A stretch of DNA of 64,000 bases. Source: Cymbomonas tetramitiformis (taxonomy: Eukaryota; Chlorophyta; Pyramimonadophyceae; Pyramimonadales; Pyramimonadaceae). Under the pieces are notes generated by a model. The model saw only the letters and a list, made by a program, of their open reading frames with translations, was not told the origin of the DNA and made no database searches. Position 1 is the stretch's first letter, and every line of letters begins with the position of its first letter. Position numbers and translations under genes: made by a program. Shown here piece after piece: positions 32,601 to 43,118 of this stretch. The stretch covers positions 109,598 to 173,597 of the forward strand of contig LGRX02034331.1 of assembly GCA_001247695.2 (NCBI GenBank). Direction: 5' to 3'.

Positions 32601-33769
32601 GGAAGTAAATAAATGCTGCAATCGCGATGCATTCGTGATGCAACGAACAACACTGTTCGTCGATTACCAGTCGATGGAATCGGTTGTCGTCGTCTTATAT
32701 AGGGGGTACGTGAACGTACAGGTGGGGAAAAATCAATTTCCAAAATCGATTGTGGTTGCGAGTAGTTCTAGTTGTTCGTTCTGAATTCTGTGGCATTCGC
32801 ATTGCATGGCATAGCACGGCATGGCATACGCCTTATGGCGTTGGCGTTTGAAGTCCAAGTCGAACATCAACCGACCGCGCGCTGCTCCCGCTTCGCGTCG
32901 CGGAGGCTTTGCCCCCGCTCCGCTCGCGCTCGTACCGTTGTGGCTCATCGTTCTATTTAGGTGTCAACACTTAGATCGACCAATAAAATAGAAGATTGAA
33001 CATCACGGTATCCAAATATCTACAAATCAAAATTCGGTATTTGCAACCAATAGTGTTATTTGAAGCATAGTAGCAAATATTTTGAAATTTGATGTCGCTC
33101 AACCCCCTTCGTCGAGCCGGCCTCAGCCAACCCCGCAGTGGGCGACGGGATGAGCCACGACGGGGGCGCGGAAGCCCAATCTCGCCCTCAAAATTAAAAG
33201 GCCAAATCACCTACGAGGCTCAAACATCCCAGTTGATCCAATTTCAAAGATCCAATTTCAAAGAATAAAATTAATAGATAGTAAGTTGTCGATTCCCCTA
33301 CGGCTCACGGCCACCACAGTGGGGGGGGGCTTCGCCCTCCCCCCCAAAAAAATGTGGGAAGCAACTTGATTTCCATCGGACTCGGCCAGCCCATACAACT
33401 GACGTTCATGACAATGTCATCAACTTTCATTGTCGAAGCTCTCAGCATTAACACTGATCCCCCCCTCGATCCTCGCTAAAAAGAATTATCTCCGTCAGAT
33501 CGATGGTCGTCGATTGACAGTTAAGGGTTCGGACAAAGGTTTAATTCATAATTTATTCGGTTTAACTCGTATTTTATATTTTATAATTGTTCAGACGACA
33601 TTCTGTCGATATATTTATAAATATATAAATAAATATATATACAAACATATCCACAAATTAAAATTAAAATTTTGTTTGCAGCTTTCATCTCAACGACGCA
33701 AATTGATTTCTTCTATTATTACTTTTTAAAGACTTCTCAAATTTATACATCACAGTTAATTTGAATATA
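32601..33769. other. Non-coding stretch, nothing recognised
   Basis: AT-rich sequence with a GCATGGCATAGCACGGCATG run near 32,803 and a G/C-rich patch (33,300-33,350). I find no gene, RNA or clear mobile element. Confidence 0.4.
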
Positions 33770-34325
33770 GGCAGTTTTTATTTAACGACGATATAGGCTA
33801 CTGTACTACACTATACGTCACTCAAAAGCGTGACGATGACGCAAAAGAGCGTCACGCAAAGCAATGTTCGTTCTATTTATATATAGCTGGTTTCTACGAA
33901 ATCAAACCTCTAAAAATTTATACACAAAAGCGTCACGTCAGTTTTTATTTAACGACGCTATAGGCTGAGACTACACTATACGTCACGCAAAAAGCGTCTT
34001 AAAGCTAGGCTGTAAACTACTACACTAATACGTCTCCCAAAAGAGCGTGACGCAAAGCAATGTTCGTTCTGTAATAGCTGGTTTCTGCGAAATCAAACCT
34101 CTAAAAATTTATACACAAAAGCGTCACGTCAGTTTTTATTTAACGACGATATAGACTGAGACTACACTATACGTCACGCAAAAAGCGTCTTAAAGCTAGG
34201 CTGTAAACTACTACACTAATACGTCTCCCAAAAGAGCGTGACGCAAAGCAATGTTCGTTCTGTAATAGCTGGTTTCTGCGAAATCAAACCTCTAAAAATT
34301 TATACACAAATTTGTGACGTCATAA
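33770..34325. repeat. ~191-196 bp tandem array, about 2.8 copies
   Basis: The motif GCAAAGCAATGTTCGTTCT recurs at 33,856, 34,052 and 34,243. Each is followed by TAGCTGGTTTCT.CGAAATC and a TTTTTATTTAACGACG segment. GTGACG/CGTCAC motifs recur in both orientations within each unit. It has no open frame. Confidence 0.85.
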
Positions 34326-34568
34326 AACGGACTTTTTCAAAGAGGGGGACAATCTAAAGATTTTCCCCCAATAATTTTAAAGTTGCAGTGCATTTCGAAG
34401 TAAGATGGTGCTCCATCGTGAGCGCCTGTTCCAGGTCAGCAGAGTTAATATGCTGAACCAATAAAAACGCTCAGACCCAGTTAAGCTGGAATTGCATGAA
34501 AACATGCAGCTACACGGGGTGATGGTGATGGTGATGTCGCACCCGGTATCCCTTCATTTGAAGGCTTA

Positions 34569-34673
34569 GCGCTCCACTCGACTGTCGCGACGACAGGTCG
34601 CGATTATGATTGGAAGAAAACCGACGAGCAGGGCTGATTCAGAGTCGCGACCTGTCGCGACAGTCGAGCGCTT
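34569..34673. repeat. Imperfect hairpin with TCGCGAC repeats
   Basis: Bases 34,569-34,607 (AGCGCTCCACTCGACTGTCG...) pair imperfectly with 34,642-34,673 (...GACAGTCGAGCGCT). ACTGTCGCGAC and ACAGGTCGCGA are the shared cores. The surrounding 34,326-35,149 shows no gene. Confidence 0.7.
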
Positions 34674-35824
34674 AGGAGGGGATGCTTAGGAAGGGGTTAT
34701 GGATGCAACATCGAGTTCAGCAATTATCATCTGAGACATCCGGACTTTGAGACCCTCGGCCTCGCCGTGCCGTGTCACTCGACTGGCGCGCTGGCATGGG
34801 TAGAGAGCTAGAGATGCCATAAATTGATCGATTTCGATTCTGGCGCGTTTCCAGACTGTAAAAAATGTGCACGAGCGCGACGGATCTCTTCGAAGTTTCA
34901 GAACAAGAGAATTTCTTTTTTCCAAGAGATGTTCAACAGCGTTTCCTGTCATTCTTTATGGCTACGAGTTACGTGTGTCAGTTTGGGATTGCTTTCAGAC
35001 GACACACCAGTTTAGGTATTTACATCAATCGATCAGCTCGGCGCACGTATGCCTATCAATCGATAAGTTGCATACGGTTATCCATATCGGCCGAGTAGTT
35101 CAAATAAATTACCGTTTTCGCATCAATCTATCGCAAACCGCGCCGTATCGGGGGTTATAGGGTGTTGAATTTCAAAAAAGTTGGGAAACGTTTGAGGGGG
35201 CTTTGGGCCTTAGGCTCCCGCGAAGGCGGGGTGGTTGAAGGGGGGGTAGGCCTTTGGCCCCCGCGAAGGCGGGGTGAGGAGGGGGGCTTTGGGTAGCACT
35301 TCATTTTTGTCGCGAGGTCTTTTTATTTGTCGCACCATGCGACAACACTGTAATTATATCGTGCGACATGAAAATTCACAGAAATCTTCTGGACGAATGA
35401 TTTTAATATACCAAATTCCGAAACAAAATAACGACAGCGCAAAAATAGTCTAACAGCTTTCAGCGGTACGTAGACAGTGAAAGAATTTCAAGGGTGCGCA
35501 AGCACTAGGCATTCATCTAGCAAGCAAGCGGGCATCATGCACACACAAGCAGAGCACTAAAGTTTGATTTCGTTACAAGAAATGTGCAAATACGATTTTA
35601 AAAGAATGAGCCATACATGGTGAATACAAAATAAGAAATGTCACAACAAGAAAGTTCAAGTACGAGGTTAAATATCAGCGCCTTGAAAATAGCTGGACGC
35701 TAAAAAGCTAACTCAAATCAAACAGATTTCCCGGCAACAACGAAGCATTTCGCCAGCGAGTGATAAGTATTTGAAATACCTGCACGATAAAAGCAGAAAT
35801 ATCAGCACCAAGATAAAAAATAAA

Positions 35825-35956
35825 ACCAGGTGCACACGCAACGAGAAACAGCACGCATGAGAAACATGCGTTCGAAAACAGTAAGCAAAAACCAAGTGCA
35901 CACGCAACGAGAAACAGCACGCATGAGAAACATGCGTTCGAAAACAGTAAGCAAAA
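35825..35956. repeat. 65-66 bp direct duplication
   Basis: GTGCACACGCAACGAGAAAC occurs at about 35,830 and 35,896. Both copies continue with CAGCACGCATGAGAAACATG and GTTCGAAAACAGTAAGC. Confidence 0.9.
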
Positions 35957-35983
35957 ATCCTGCAAAATGACAGAGCAAAGTTA

Positions 35984-36035
35984 GTGAGAGCGGTGGGATT
36001 TGAACCCACACTGCACATACTGTGCAGCTATCGCC
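35984..36035 (-). other. tRNA-like T-arm (Pol III B-box) remnant
   Basis: On the minus strand GTGGGTTCAAATCCCAC forms a perfect T-arm with a B-box-like GGTTCAAATCC. Just before it, CTGCACAGTATGTGCAG can form an anticodon-like arm. No matching 5' acceptor half is present, so this is a partial tRNA or a SINE-type remnant, not a functional tRNA gene. Confidence 0.4.
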
Positions 36036-36639
36036 CCCGTGAAGCATTTTCGAGAGATCCGGAATCCGCTGGTGACGTTGCTGGCAGCAGCAGAAATACA
36101 CAGCAAGAAAGAAAACCTGCATAAAATACAAAAGCGCTGCTTGAACGAAGGGTTGCAAAAGACACCGAAACCGCCGGGCTGTAATACAACCCGTCGGCCT
36201 ACAAGAATTGCTCCGCGATGAGTACCTTTGAGAGCAGCGGTACAAGTACCGCCAGCAACGTTACTGGCGGCATCACACATAGCGCAACAACAAACCAGCC
36301 TGCAAAAAGAAGCGCTGCTCAGCCCCTGTCAGGTTCAACCCACACAGTGTAGCCAGCCCGGTGTAAGAGAAGTAGCAGTGATGCAAATAAAAAGGTTAGA
36401 TATGAAAACGAAAAAGTACAGAGATCAGGGGACAGGAGGTAGGGCTGCATGGTGCGGGCGCCGCCAACTGAAATCTTGAAGTGTCCACTTGATGTCGGAA
36501 ACCAAGGTACCAAATACTACGGCTTGGTCGATCTCAATTTTGAGATCTCCGTTAGGCCTCTCAATGCGACTGGCCTGTAGGTCGTCGATCATCTCATCGT
36601 TCGTTTATAATTTATTACAAAGGATCCAAACAGTGAACG

Positions 36640-37145
36640 TAATACAAGATCGGATGGGAAACGTGTCTCTCGTTCTCGGTTACGAGCGGTCGCTCGATGA
36701 AAATCCGATGTAAGACTGCTTTAGATCGGTGACCCGTTAGATTAAACGTGGGAGCTTTCGCCCGAGGCACACACCCTTGGCCTTATAGGGAGCTAAGTTT
36801 TGCGACAAATTCATAATTGGAAATTCCGCATATCTTCGTGGTATAATTTTTGAATTGTTAAACGTGTCTCTCATTGTCGGTTACGAACGATCGGTCGAGA
36901 CAATCCGGGGTAGGACTGCTGAGATCGGTAAAACCGTTAGATTAAACGCTTTCGCCCAAGACGGACACCTCTGGCCTTGGAGCATCAATCGCATTTAGAA
37001 TTTTTGGGCATAAAACTTACAATTGGTTATTCTGCTTATGACCCATGTTCGTGGTATCCCTCAGATGATATCGTATCATGATTGGCCGGTAAAGCGCGAG
37101 CGCTCGACACAATCCTGGGTAGGACTGCTGACATCGGCAGGAATT
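36640..37145. repeat. Degenerate ~200 bp direct repeats inside the 35,150-37,530 element
   Basis: Three related segments share a GTCTCTC.TTCTCGGTTACGA-like start and GTA.GACTGCT..GATCGG..A.CCGTTAGATTAAACG. They lie near 36,660, 36,862 and (partial) 37,078. Confidence 0.65.
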
Positions 37146-37530
37146 TTTTGGAAATTTTCCAACGGCATAATTTTTGAGGGACAGCTCCTGCGGTGCGGTG
37201 TGTACGATGTCACTTTTTTCCAGGAAACCTGTTTCGCTCCTTTAAGGGATACGAAATGAAAAACAGCATTTTTCTGAAAAAGCTGCGAAGCGTCGTTAAT
37301 ATATAAACGAATCTTTTTGCGACACGACAAATAAAAAGACCTCGCGACACAATTGAGAGGCTACCGGGGCTTTGGCTATTAAAAGAAAAGTCTTATATAT
37401 AGGGCTTTTTGGATCATTTTTCAAGGGGGGCTTTTGGCCTTCGGCGCCGCAAAAGACGGGGGCTTTGGGTCAAAACCCCCAAACGATTTTCGGGCCATTT
37501 CTTTTGAAATTTAACACCCTATTATTCGAC

Positions 37531-37992
37531 AGGTCCAAAAAATTCGATGCCAGGCTTTGGATAACACTGACATACGTCCACGCGTCATACTAACGCATTA
37601 GCATGCTGCAATGCCATCATACGGTCATGATATCATATCACCGCGTGTCAGTTCCTGACTTTAGACCTACAAACGTCATGTCTCCGGACACACAATCTCG
37701 ACGACGCTCCGCAGAATCGATTGGAATGCGGCGCAGTGTGTGCTTAATCCTTTGATCCCCGCCATGGGTACAAAGCGCAGGCGAATAGTTTTCCCCCATT
37801 TCTCTGCTTTTCTGCGGCAGTCTGGTGGCTTGGATTGACCACTGATTGTCAACGAAATCGGTTCAAGGATAAGTATACCCGACAGCAGACTCTAGACCGC
37901 ATTCCAGACATCTAGCTGTCCCGACTGGGATTCCAAGATTGAATTTGACATACAAGATATACTTCACAGACACAACAAGTCATGCAAGGACA
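37531..37992. other. Intergenic, downstream of CEP290
   Basis: This lies just past the CEP290 stop on the minus strand, so it should hold the 3' UTR and polyadenylation signal. I could not fix a signal. The AT-rich to GC-rich change occurs here. Confidence 0.4.
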
Positions 37993-40900
37993 CTATCTAG
38001 CAGGCCTGAAGGGTACTCCAAACTCTTCTGAGTACTTCTTGAGCTGTCTTTCGTATTGTTCCACCACCCTGCTTAGCTCGTGATGATCGTGTTTGAGATC
38101 TTCAATCTCGTCAAAGAATGCAGGATCAAAAGCATTCAACTCGTTTTTGAGGTCCCTGTCCCCCCCGACATTCCCCAGCATTAGCATTTGCACTGCTCTT
38201 CTAAGATCCATACCAGGAAGTCTGCTATCTCGAATGCCCCGGGATACATCAAACAGTCCAACGATATATCTCGGCCATCTCCGTGCACAAGTGTAGCACA
38301 ACGGCAATGCCGAAAGCGGAGTGACGCGTGGCCCAACCAGAATGCAGCGCAAGCGCACAACCTTTAGTTTCCGCTGCGTACACCAACCGCCGAAAAGCCA
38401 AACATGGCGTGCCTGGCATTCGGGTGGCAAGAGAACTAAGCCTATGCCAAGATCGGACCTGTTCTCCGTCTGACACACTGCAAGATCCTGCTGCAGGCTA
38501 TTGATTCGTCCACGAGCTGCTGCTAATTCCTCCTTCGCACGTTCGCCAGCCTGTGAAGACAAACCCCAAGACACCATTGGCAGGACTATTAAAGCCTCGT
38601 CACACTTGTGGCTCAGTGAACCCGTGTCCCCAGCAGTTGCAAGGAATGGAAGCGCCGGCGGGATCACCGGGGCATGCCAGTACAAGAATTATGCTCACTA
38701 CCGTGCCAGCACATTGCCGGCGCCGAAACGGGCGACCTGAACCTACCGGTGCCATCCGCGGAGCAGCCGCCGCCGACTTGAGGTGCTCCATCTCCCGGTC
38801 GGCCTCTTCCAGCTGACGCTGCAGTGCCGACACCGCCCTCGCCTGCGAGATCCATTCGCCTCCCTCCACATTCATACGCACACCCCACGAAACGGCCCAA
38901 CTCGACTACCTCGGGACACGCTGCTGATGTACGGCAATTTGTCTCCAATTTTAAGACCGTATTTGTAGTCAGATCGAAAATAATTTTATACACAGTGTCT
39001 GGCGTAATTTTCGAGTCATCGTCGTCATCGAAAATGCACGTTTGATTAGGTCATGAAATTGCTGTATGATGGACCTCTTGTGTCCTCGAGAACACAACCT
39101 CGGGGTCGCACACGGCGCAGCGGCCACTGCGGGCAGCAGTCATCCCCCGGGGCCCGCGGGGAGGCGCCGGCGCCGGCCAGGCTCGCAGCGGCTCCGAGGA
39201 ACCTCGGCCATGTTCAGGAGTCGCCGATGACCGCTTGAATCGCCCCCAAGGCCGGTCCCGACCCCCGAGGGATGAGCACCACGAATCGTCTCAGCAAGGG
39301 GTGATGCAGTAGCACATTGCACCCCTACATGTGCCTGGCCAGCCGGTGATGCGCTGTATGGAATTTGCTCGAGTCAGGTGATACCACAGGAAACCATGCC
39401 ATAAATATATATTCGGACCGGGAAAGATTATGCTGTTGACAGGGTCTTGCAGTTGATGCCATGCGGCGAAGACCCCTGCGCTTGGGGGGGAGGGGGTCCA
39501 TGCAGCCGCACATGCGGAGCCTCTCTGCGCACCTTCGCCTGCAGATTCTTCTCAAGCTGATCCACCTCTGCTCGCAGCTCCGCTACCTCCGCCGTGCTCG
39601 GTTGGCTCTTGGCACCCGCCTCCGCCCTATGACCGTCGCCCCCCCCATATCCCATCCGGTGGATGTGAGCACAGCCCCATATCCCATCCAGTGGATGTGG
39701 GCGCAGCCCCCCATCCCATCCCGTGGATGTGACCGTCTCCCCTCCATCCCATCCTGTGGATGTGACCGTTTCCCCTCCATCACATCCTGTGGTTGTGACC
39801 GTCTCCTCCACATCCTATCCTGTGGATGTGACCGTCTCCCCCACATCCTATCCTGTGGATGTGACCGTCTCCCCCCCATCCAATCCTGGGGAAGCGAGTG
39901 CAGCCCAATATGCCCTGATTCACGGCAAAGCAGGAGGGGGGCCGCGGCCGAGCTCACTGGCGCAGCTGGCGCCGCAGGTCCGCATTGAGCTCCTCGAGCA
40001 TCGTGGTTCTCTGTGCAATCTCTTTCTGGCCGGCAGTCTCCTGAGCCATCCAAGTGCCGCCCCCCTCAGCGCGCCCCGGCTCCGCGGAGCTCCCCGCAGA
40101 GCCCTCCGCGGCACCGGGATCCCGCGGTAGGCACATCGCCAACCTCTTCGCTCGGCGGCGCCCCCGACCAATCGTATGACACTAAACGGGAAACCCAAGC
40201 TGCAGGTAACGACGTGGCTTCCTCAGAGAGCTTTCCTCAACTTCCTCCGAGGGCTTTTTCGAGGGGGTTTCTGTCTCATCCGCGGGTCATGTGACGGCGT
40301 CCAGTGTACAATCCAAACATGGCCCACCCACGCCCACGCACACGCCTGCTTCACTGGGCCCTGAGCTGGCGCTGCTGGCTGTGCAATCAGGTAGCCGCAG
40401 CCAGGCGGCGTACGCTGCGCCGCCCCCCAGGGCGCTGTGTTGAGTTTCCACCTGCGCCTCTCTGCGCTGGCATCGGCGGAGACTGCTACAGGTGTCGCGA
40501 CGTCGAAGCTCGAGGGAGCGCACGGGTGCAGAAGATGGGCCAGTGGGCATACCCCCCTCTGCAGTGCTCCATTCTGCTCCTCCAGCCCCTCCACGCGCTT
40601 CTTCAACTCCTTCACCTGCGCGCACCGACACGCCGCCGCCACCAACCTCACTTTAACACGGGGCTCGGGCGTGCAGTCAGCTTGCAGGTCCCGCATCAGT
40701 GGCTGCGCCGCAATGAGCAGGGCCCGATGGGCAGCCCTGGAGACCGGGTGCCAGAGGGGGCGTGGCCGTGACCGTGGGAGAGGGGGGGTGGGGGGTGGAT
40801 TCGGGCCTTGTTGACAGCAGCCATGTACTGACGATTGGTGCTGGCCCCCTTCTTCAGGCTCTCATTCTCCGAACGCAGCTTCTCCACCACCCTCTTGAGT

Positions 40901-43118
40901 GCCACGACTACCTCCTCCAGCTCCGCCACCTGTCCCGCTCCACTCCGCACCGCGCTCTGAGCACGCGAGGAACGAGGACGTGGCGGCGGCATCAAAGGGC
41001 GCCAAAGGGCCTGCCACGGCACCTGCTGGGGGTGCTCACCTTAGCAGCTGCCTCGTGCGGCTTGCCTCCGCCCCGTGTTCTGGGCTCGGGGGCATCCATC
41101 CCGCCATCAGCCCTGCGACACCACACCCCTCCTCCAGGCCCTCTCATGCCTTCCACGCCCCCTGCGAGCCTCGTGCCAGCTGGCGGCTCCGGGATGGCTC
41201 TGACATGGCGGGGTGTGCCGCCCGCACGCGACGCTGAACGGCTCAGTCGCGGTCCTTGGCCCTGTCAGCGAGAGGCCGTCCCGCGGAGCGCCCACGCCCA
41301 CAAGGAGGCTTCGCGGACGCACTGCACACCGCATGCCCGCGCTTCTGTGGCAGGCCTCACCAGGAAGGCGGATGCTACACCCAACCGGGAGCCACCGTCC
41401 GCACAGCGCACCACGCCCACCCAACGTGGCAAAAAGTGCGAGTGTGCGTGTTTATCGGGCTGCGAGGGGCAGGGGCTTCGGGGGCCGGGGTTGCAGTGCC
41501 AAGGTGAGATTCAGGGCGCCGAGGGCCGCGCCTGGAGGCCTGGAGGCGCTGCAGGCGCTCCTCCAGCTTGGTGGCCCGCAGTACCGCCTGCTCGCGTTCG
41601 AATTTCAGCTCCAGGTTGACCGCGTCCGCCGACAAAAGCTGGTCCTTCAGCCGCGCTGCCTCTTCCTCCAGCTCCTCCTCCCCGCCTCCGCCCTGCATTC
41701 CCGTGCTCCACGATCCCCGAGCTCGCCGCTGCCCGCCTCGGCCAGATGGGGGGCCCGTGCTGCGTGTGAGTGGAGGGGATCGGAGCCTCCTTCTGGAGCG
41801 AGCTCGCGAGCGCAGTGAACAATTCGATGCGCGGCCCGGAACCGTTGTTTGGTTGGCACACACTGGCCGGAGCGCACCCATGCTGGCAGTCCACATCGGC
41901 CAGGCGGTGGCTCAGCCGGGGGGGAGCGAACCCGTCGAGCGGTGGTGGAGGGTGCATCGTGGGCCGAAGCGCCGGATCGAGCGTGGCGCAGCTGCTCCTC
42001 CAGCTGCTGGATGCGCTGCGCCTGGTCCACCTGGCGCCCGGCGAAGGCCGCCATGCCCCAGAACACGCCCCCCTCAACGAGCTCGCGTGCGTTGAACCCC
42101 TCGACCGCAATGCGCCGAGACGGTGCCCGGGACTCTGGGGCCAGACATCCCCCCTAGGCTCAGGGCTGCTCTGGCCACAACCGGGACCCCTTTACCTGTC
42201 ACGTCTGACAGACCACCACCTGAGGAACTAGAATGGACTAGAGCTGAGTCAAGAGTAAATGTGGTTGAAAGACCGTTGCTCTGTGTTTGGCGTGCTGCGT
42301 CTCCTTCGCAATCATGTGGGGCAGCAGCCGTCTGCGCCACCTGGGCCGACGTGCGCACCTGCACCACGCGCTGCAGGTGCTGGTTCTCGCGCTCGGCGAC
42401 CTGCAGCTCCGCCTCGGCCTTCCGAAGCTCTTCATGCACTCCAGCCTGCGGCGCCTCCTCCCCGGCTGCTTCCCCTCAGTGCTCATCCCGGAGGCTCGGC
42501 AGCTCAAACGCCTGAGCGCACAACGCATGACGCGCACGGGCCGCGGGGAAGGGGTGCGCCTCGTGTCTCTCGGGAGAGCTCAGATAACCGCGATGGCGGT
42601 GTCACAGCAAACACGAGCAGGGAAGCGGGGAGCGGGGCGCAGGGGAGCGGGGAGGGCGGAATGGCGCTTTGGGCTCGGGGAGGGGCGGAGTGGCGCTTCA
42701 AGCTCGGGGAGGGCGGAGTGGCGCTTGGGGCTCGGGGAGGCGGAGTGGTGCTTGGGGCTCGGGGAGGGCGGAGTGGGCGCTTTGGGCTCAGGGAGGGCGG
42801 AATGGCGCTTCAAGCTCGGGAGGGCGGGTGGGCGCTTGGGGCTCGGGGAGGGCGCACCGCGAGCCCCGCGGCCCCCGCAGAGGGGCCCTCGGGCCTGCCG
42901 AGCTTAAGCTGCAGGCCGCGGACGCGCGAGTTGAGCGTGCTGCGGTCTTTCTGTAACTCGAGGATGTTCTGCTGCTGCCGGGCGCTCGTCTTCTCCGCAG
43001 CTTCCAGGGTGCGCATCTTCTCCTCCAGCTTCTTGCGCAGCAGATCCACCTTCTTTTGTAACTTCTTGTCCTCTTCCCACCTCTCCAGCGCTTGATTGCC
43101 CGCCAGCATGGACCCTTT
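37993..43118 (-). CDS. CEP290: CEP290 exons 37-47 (C-terminal part and stop)
   Basis: Exons are 42,899-43,118, 42,359-42,438, 41,932-42,030, 41,540-41,692, 40,807-40,929, 40,553-40,615, 39,958-40,040, 39,533-39,596, 38,747-38,842, 38,459-38,550 and 37,993-38,155. Anchors are LERWEEDKKLQKKVDLLRKK (vertebrate IRWEEGKKWQAKIEGIRNK), VVEKLRSENESLKKG (VVEKVQRENEQLKKA) and the final DLKNELNAFDPAFFDEIEDL (ELENFDPSFFEEIEDL). No GT fits the 3' ends of the 42,899, 41,540 and 40,807 exons, but an in-phase GC does. The stop is TAG. The C-terminus ends FGVPFRPAR, shorter than the acidic vertebrate tail. Confidence 0.88.

Larger units (their letters stand above)
35150..37530. mobile_element. Long inverted-repeat element (~2.4 kb), non-autonomous
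   Basis: The left end holds AGGGTGTTGAATTTCAAAA (from about 35,159) and GTCGCGAGGTCTTTTTATTT (about 35,310). The right end has their inverses near 37,508-37,530 and 37,325-37,350. Diverged GGGGGCTTTGGG-type sequence lies between, giving inverted repeats of about 200 bp. The interior has no recognisable transposase. It holds a 65 bp duplication, a tRNA-like T-arm and a degenerate ~200 bp repeat series. Confidence 0.65.

Noticed and set aside
33430..33729. 99-codon plus frame
   Set aside because: Its second half is A/T simple sequence (IYKYINKYIYKHIHK), and no family or regulatory context is seen.
40762..43095. Long plus-strand frames of 200-285 codons in the GC-rich half
   Set aside because: High GC makes stop-poor frames on both strands. 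These are antisense to well-supported CEP290 exons and have low-complexity Pro/Arg/Ala composition.
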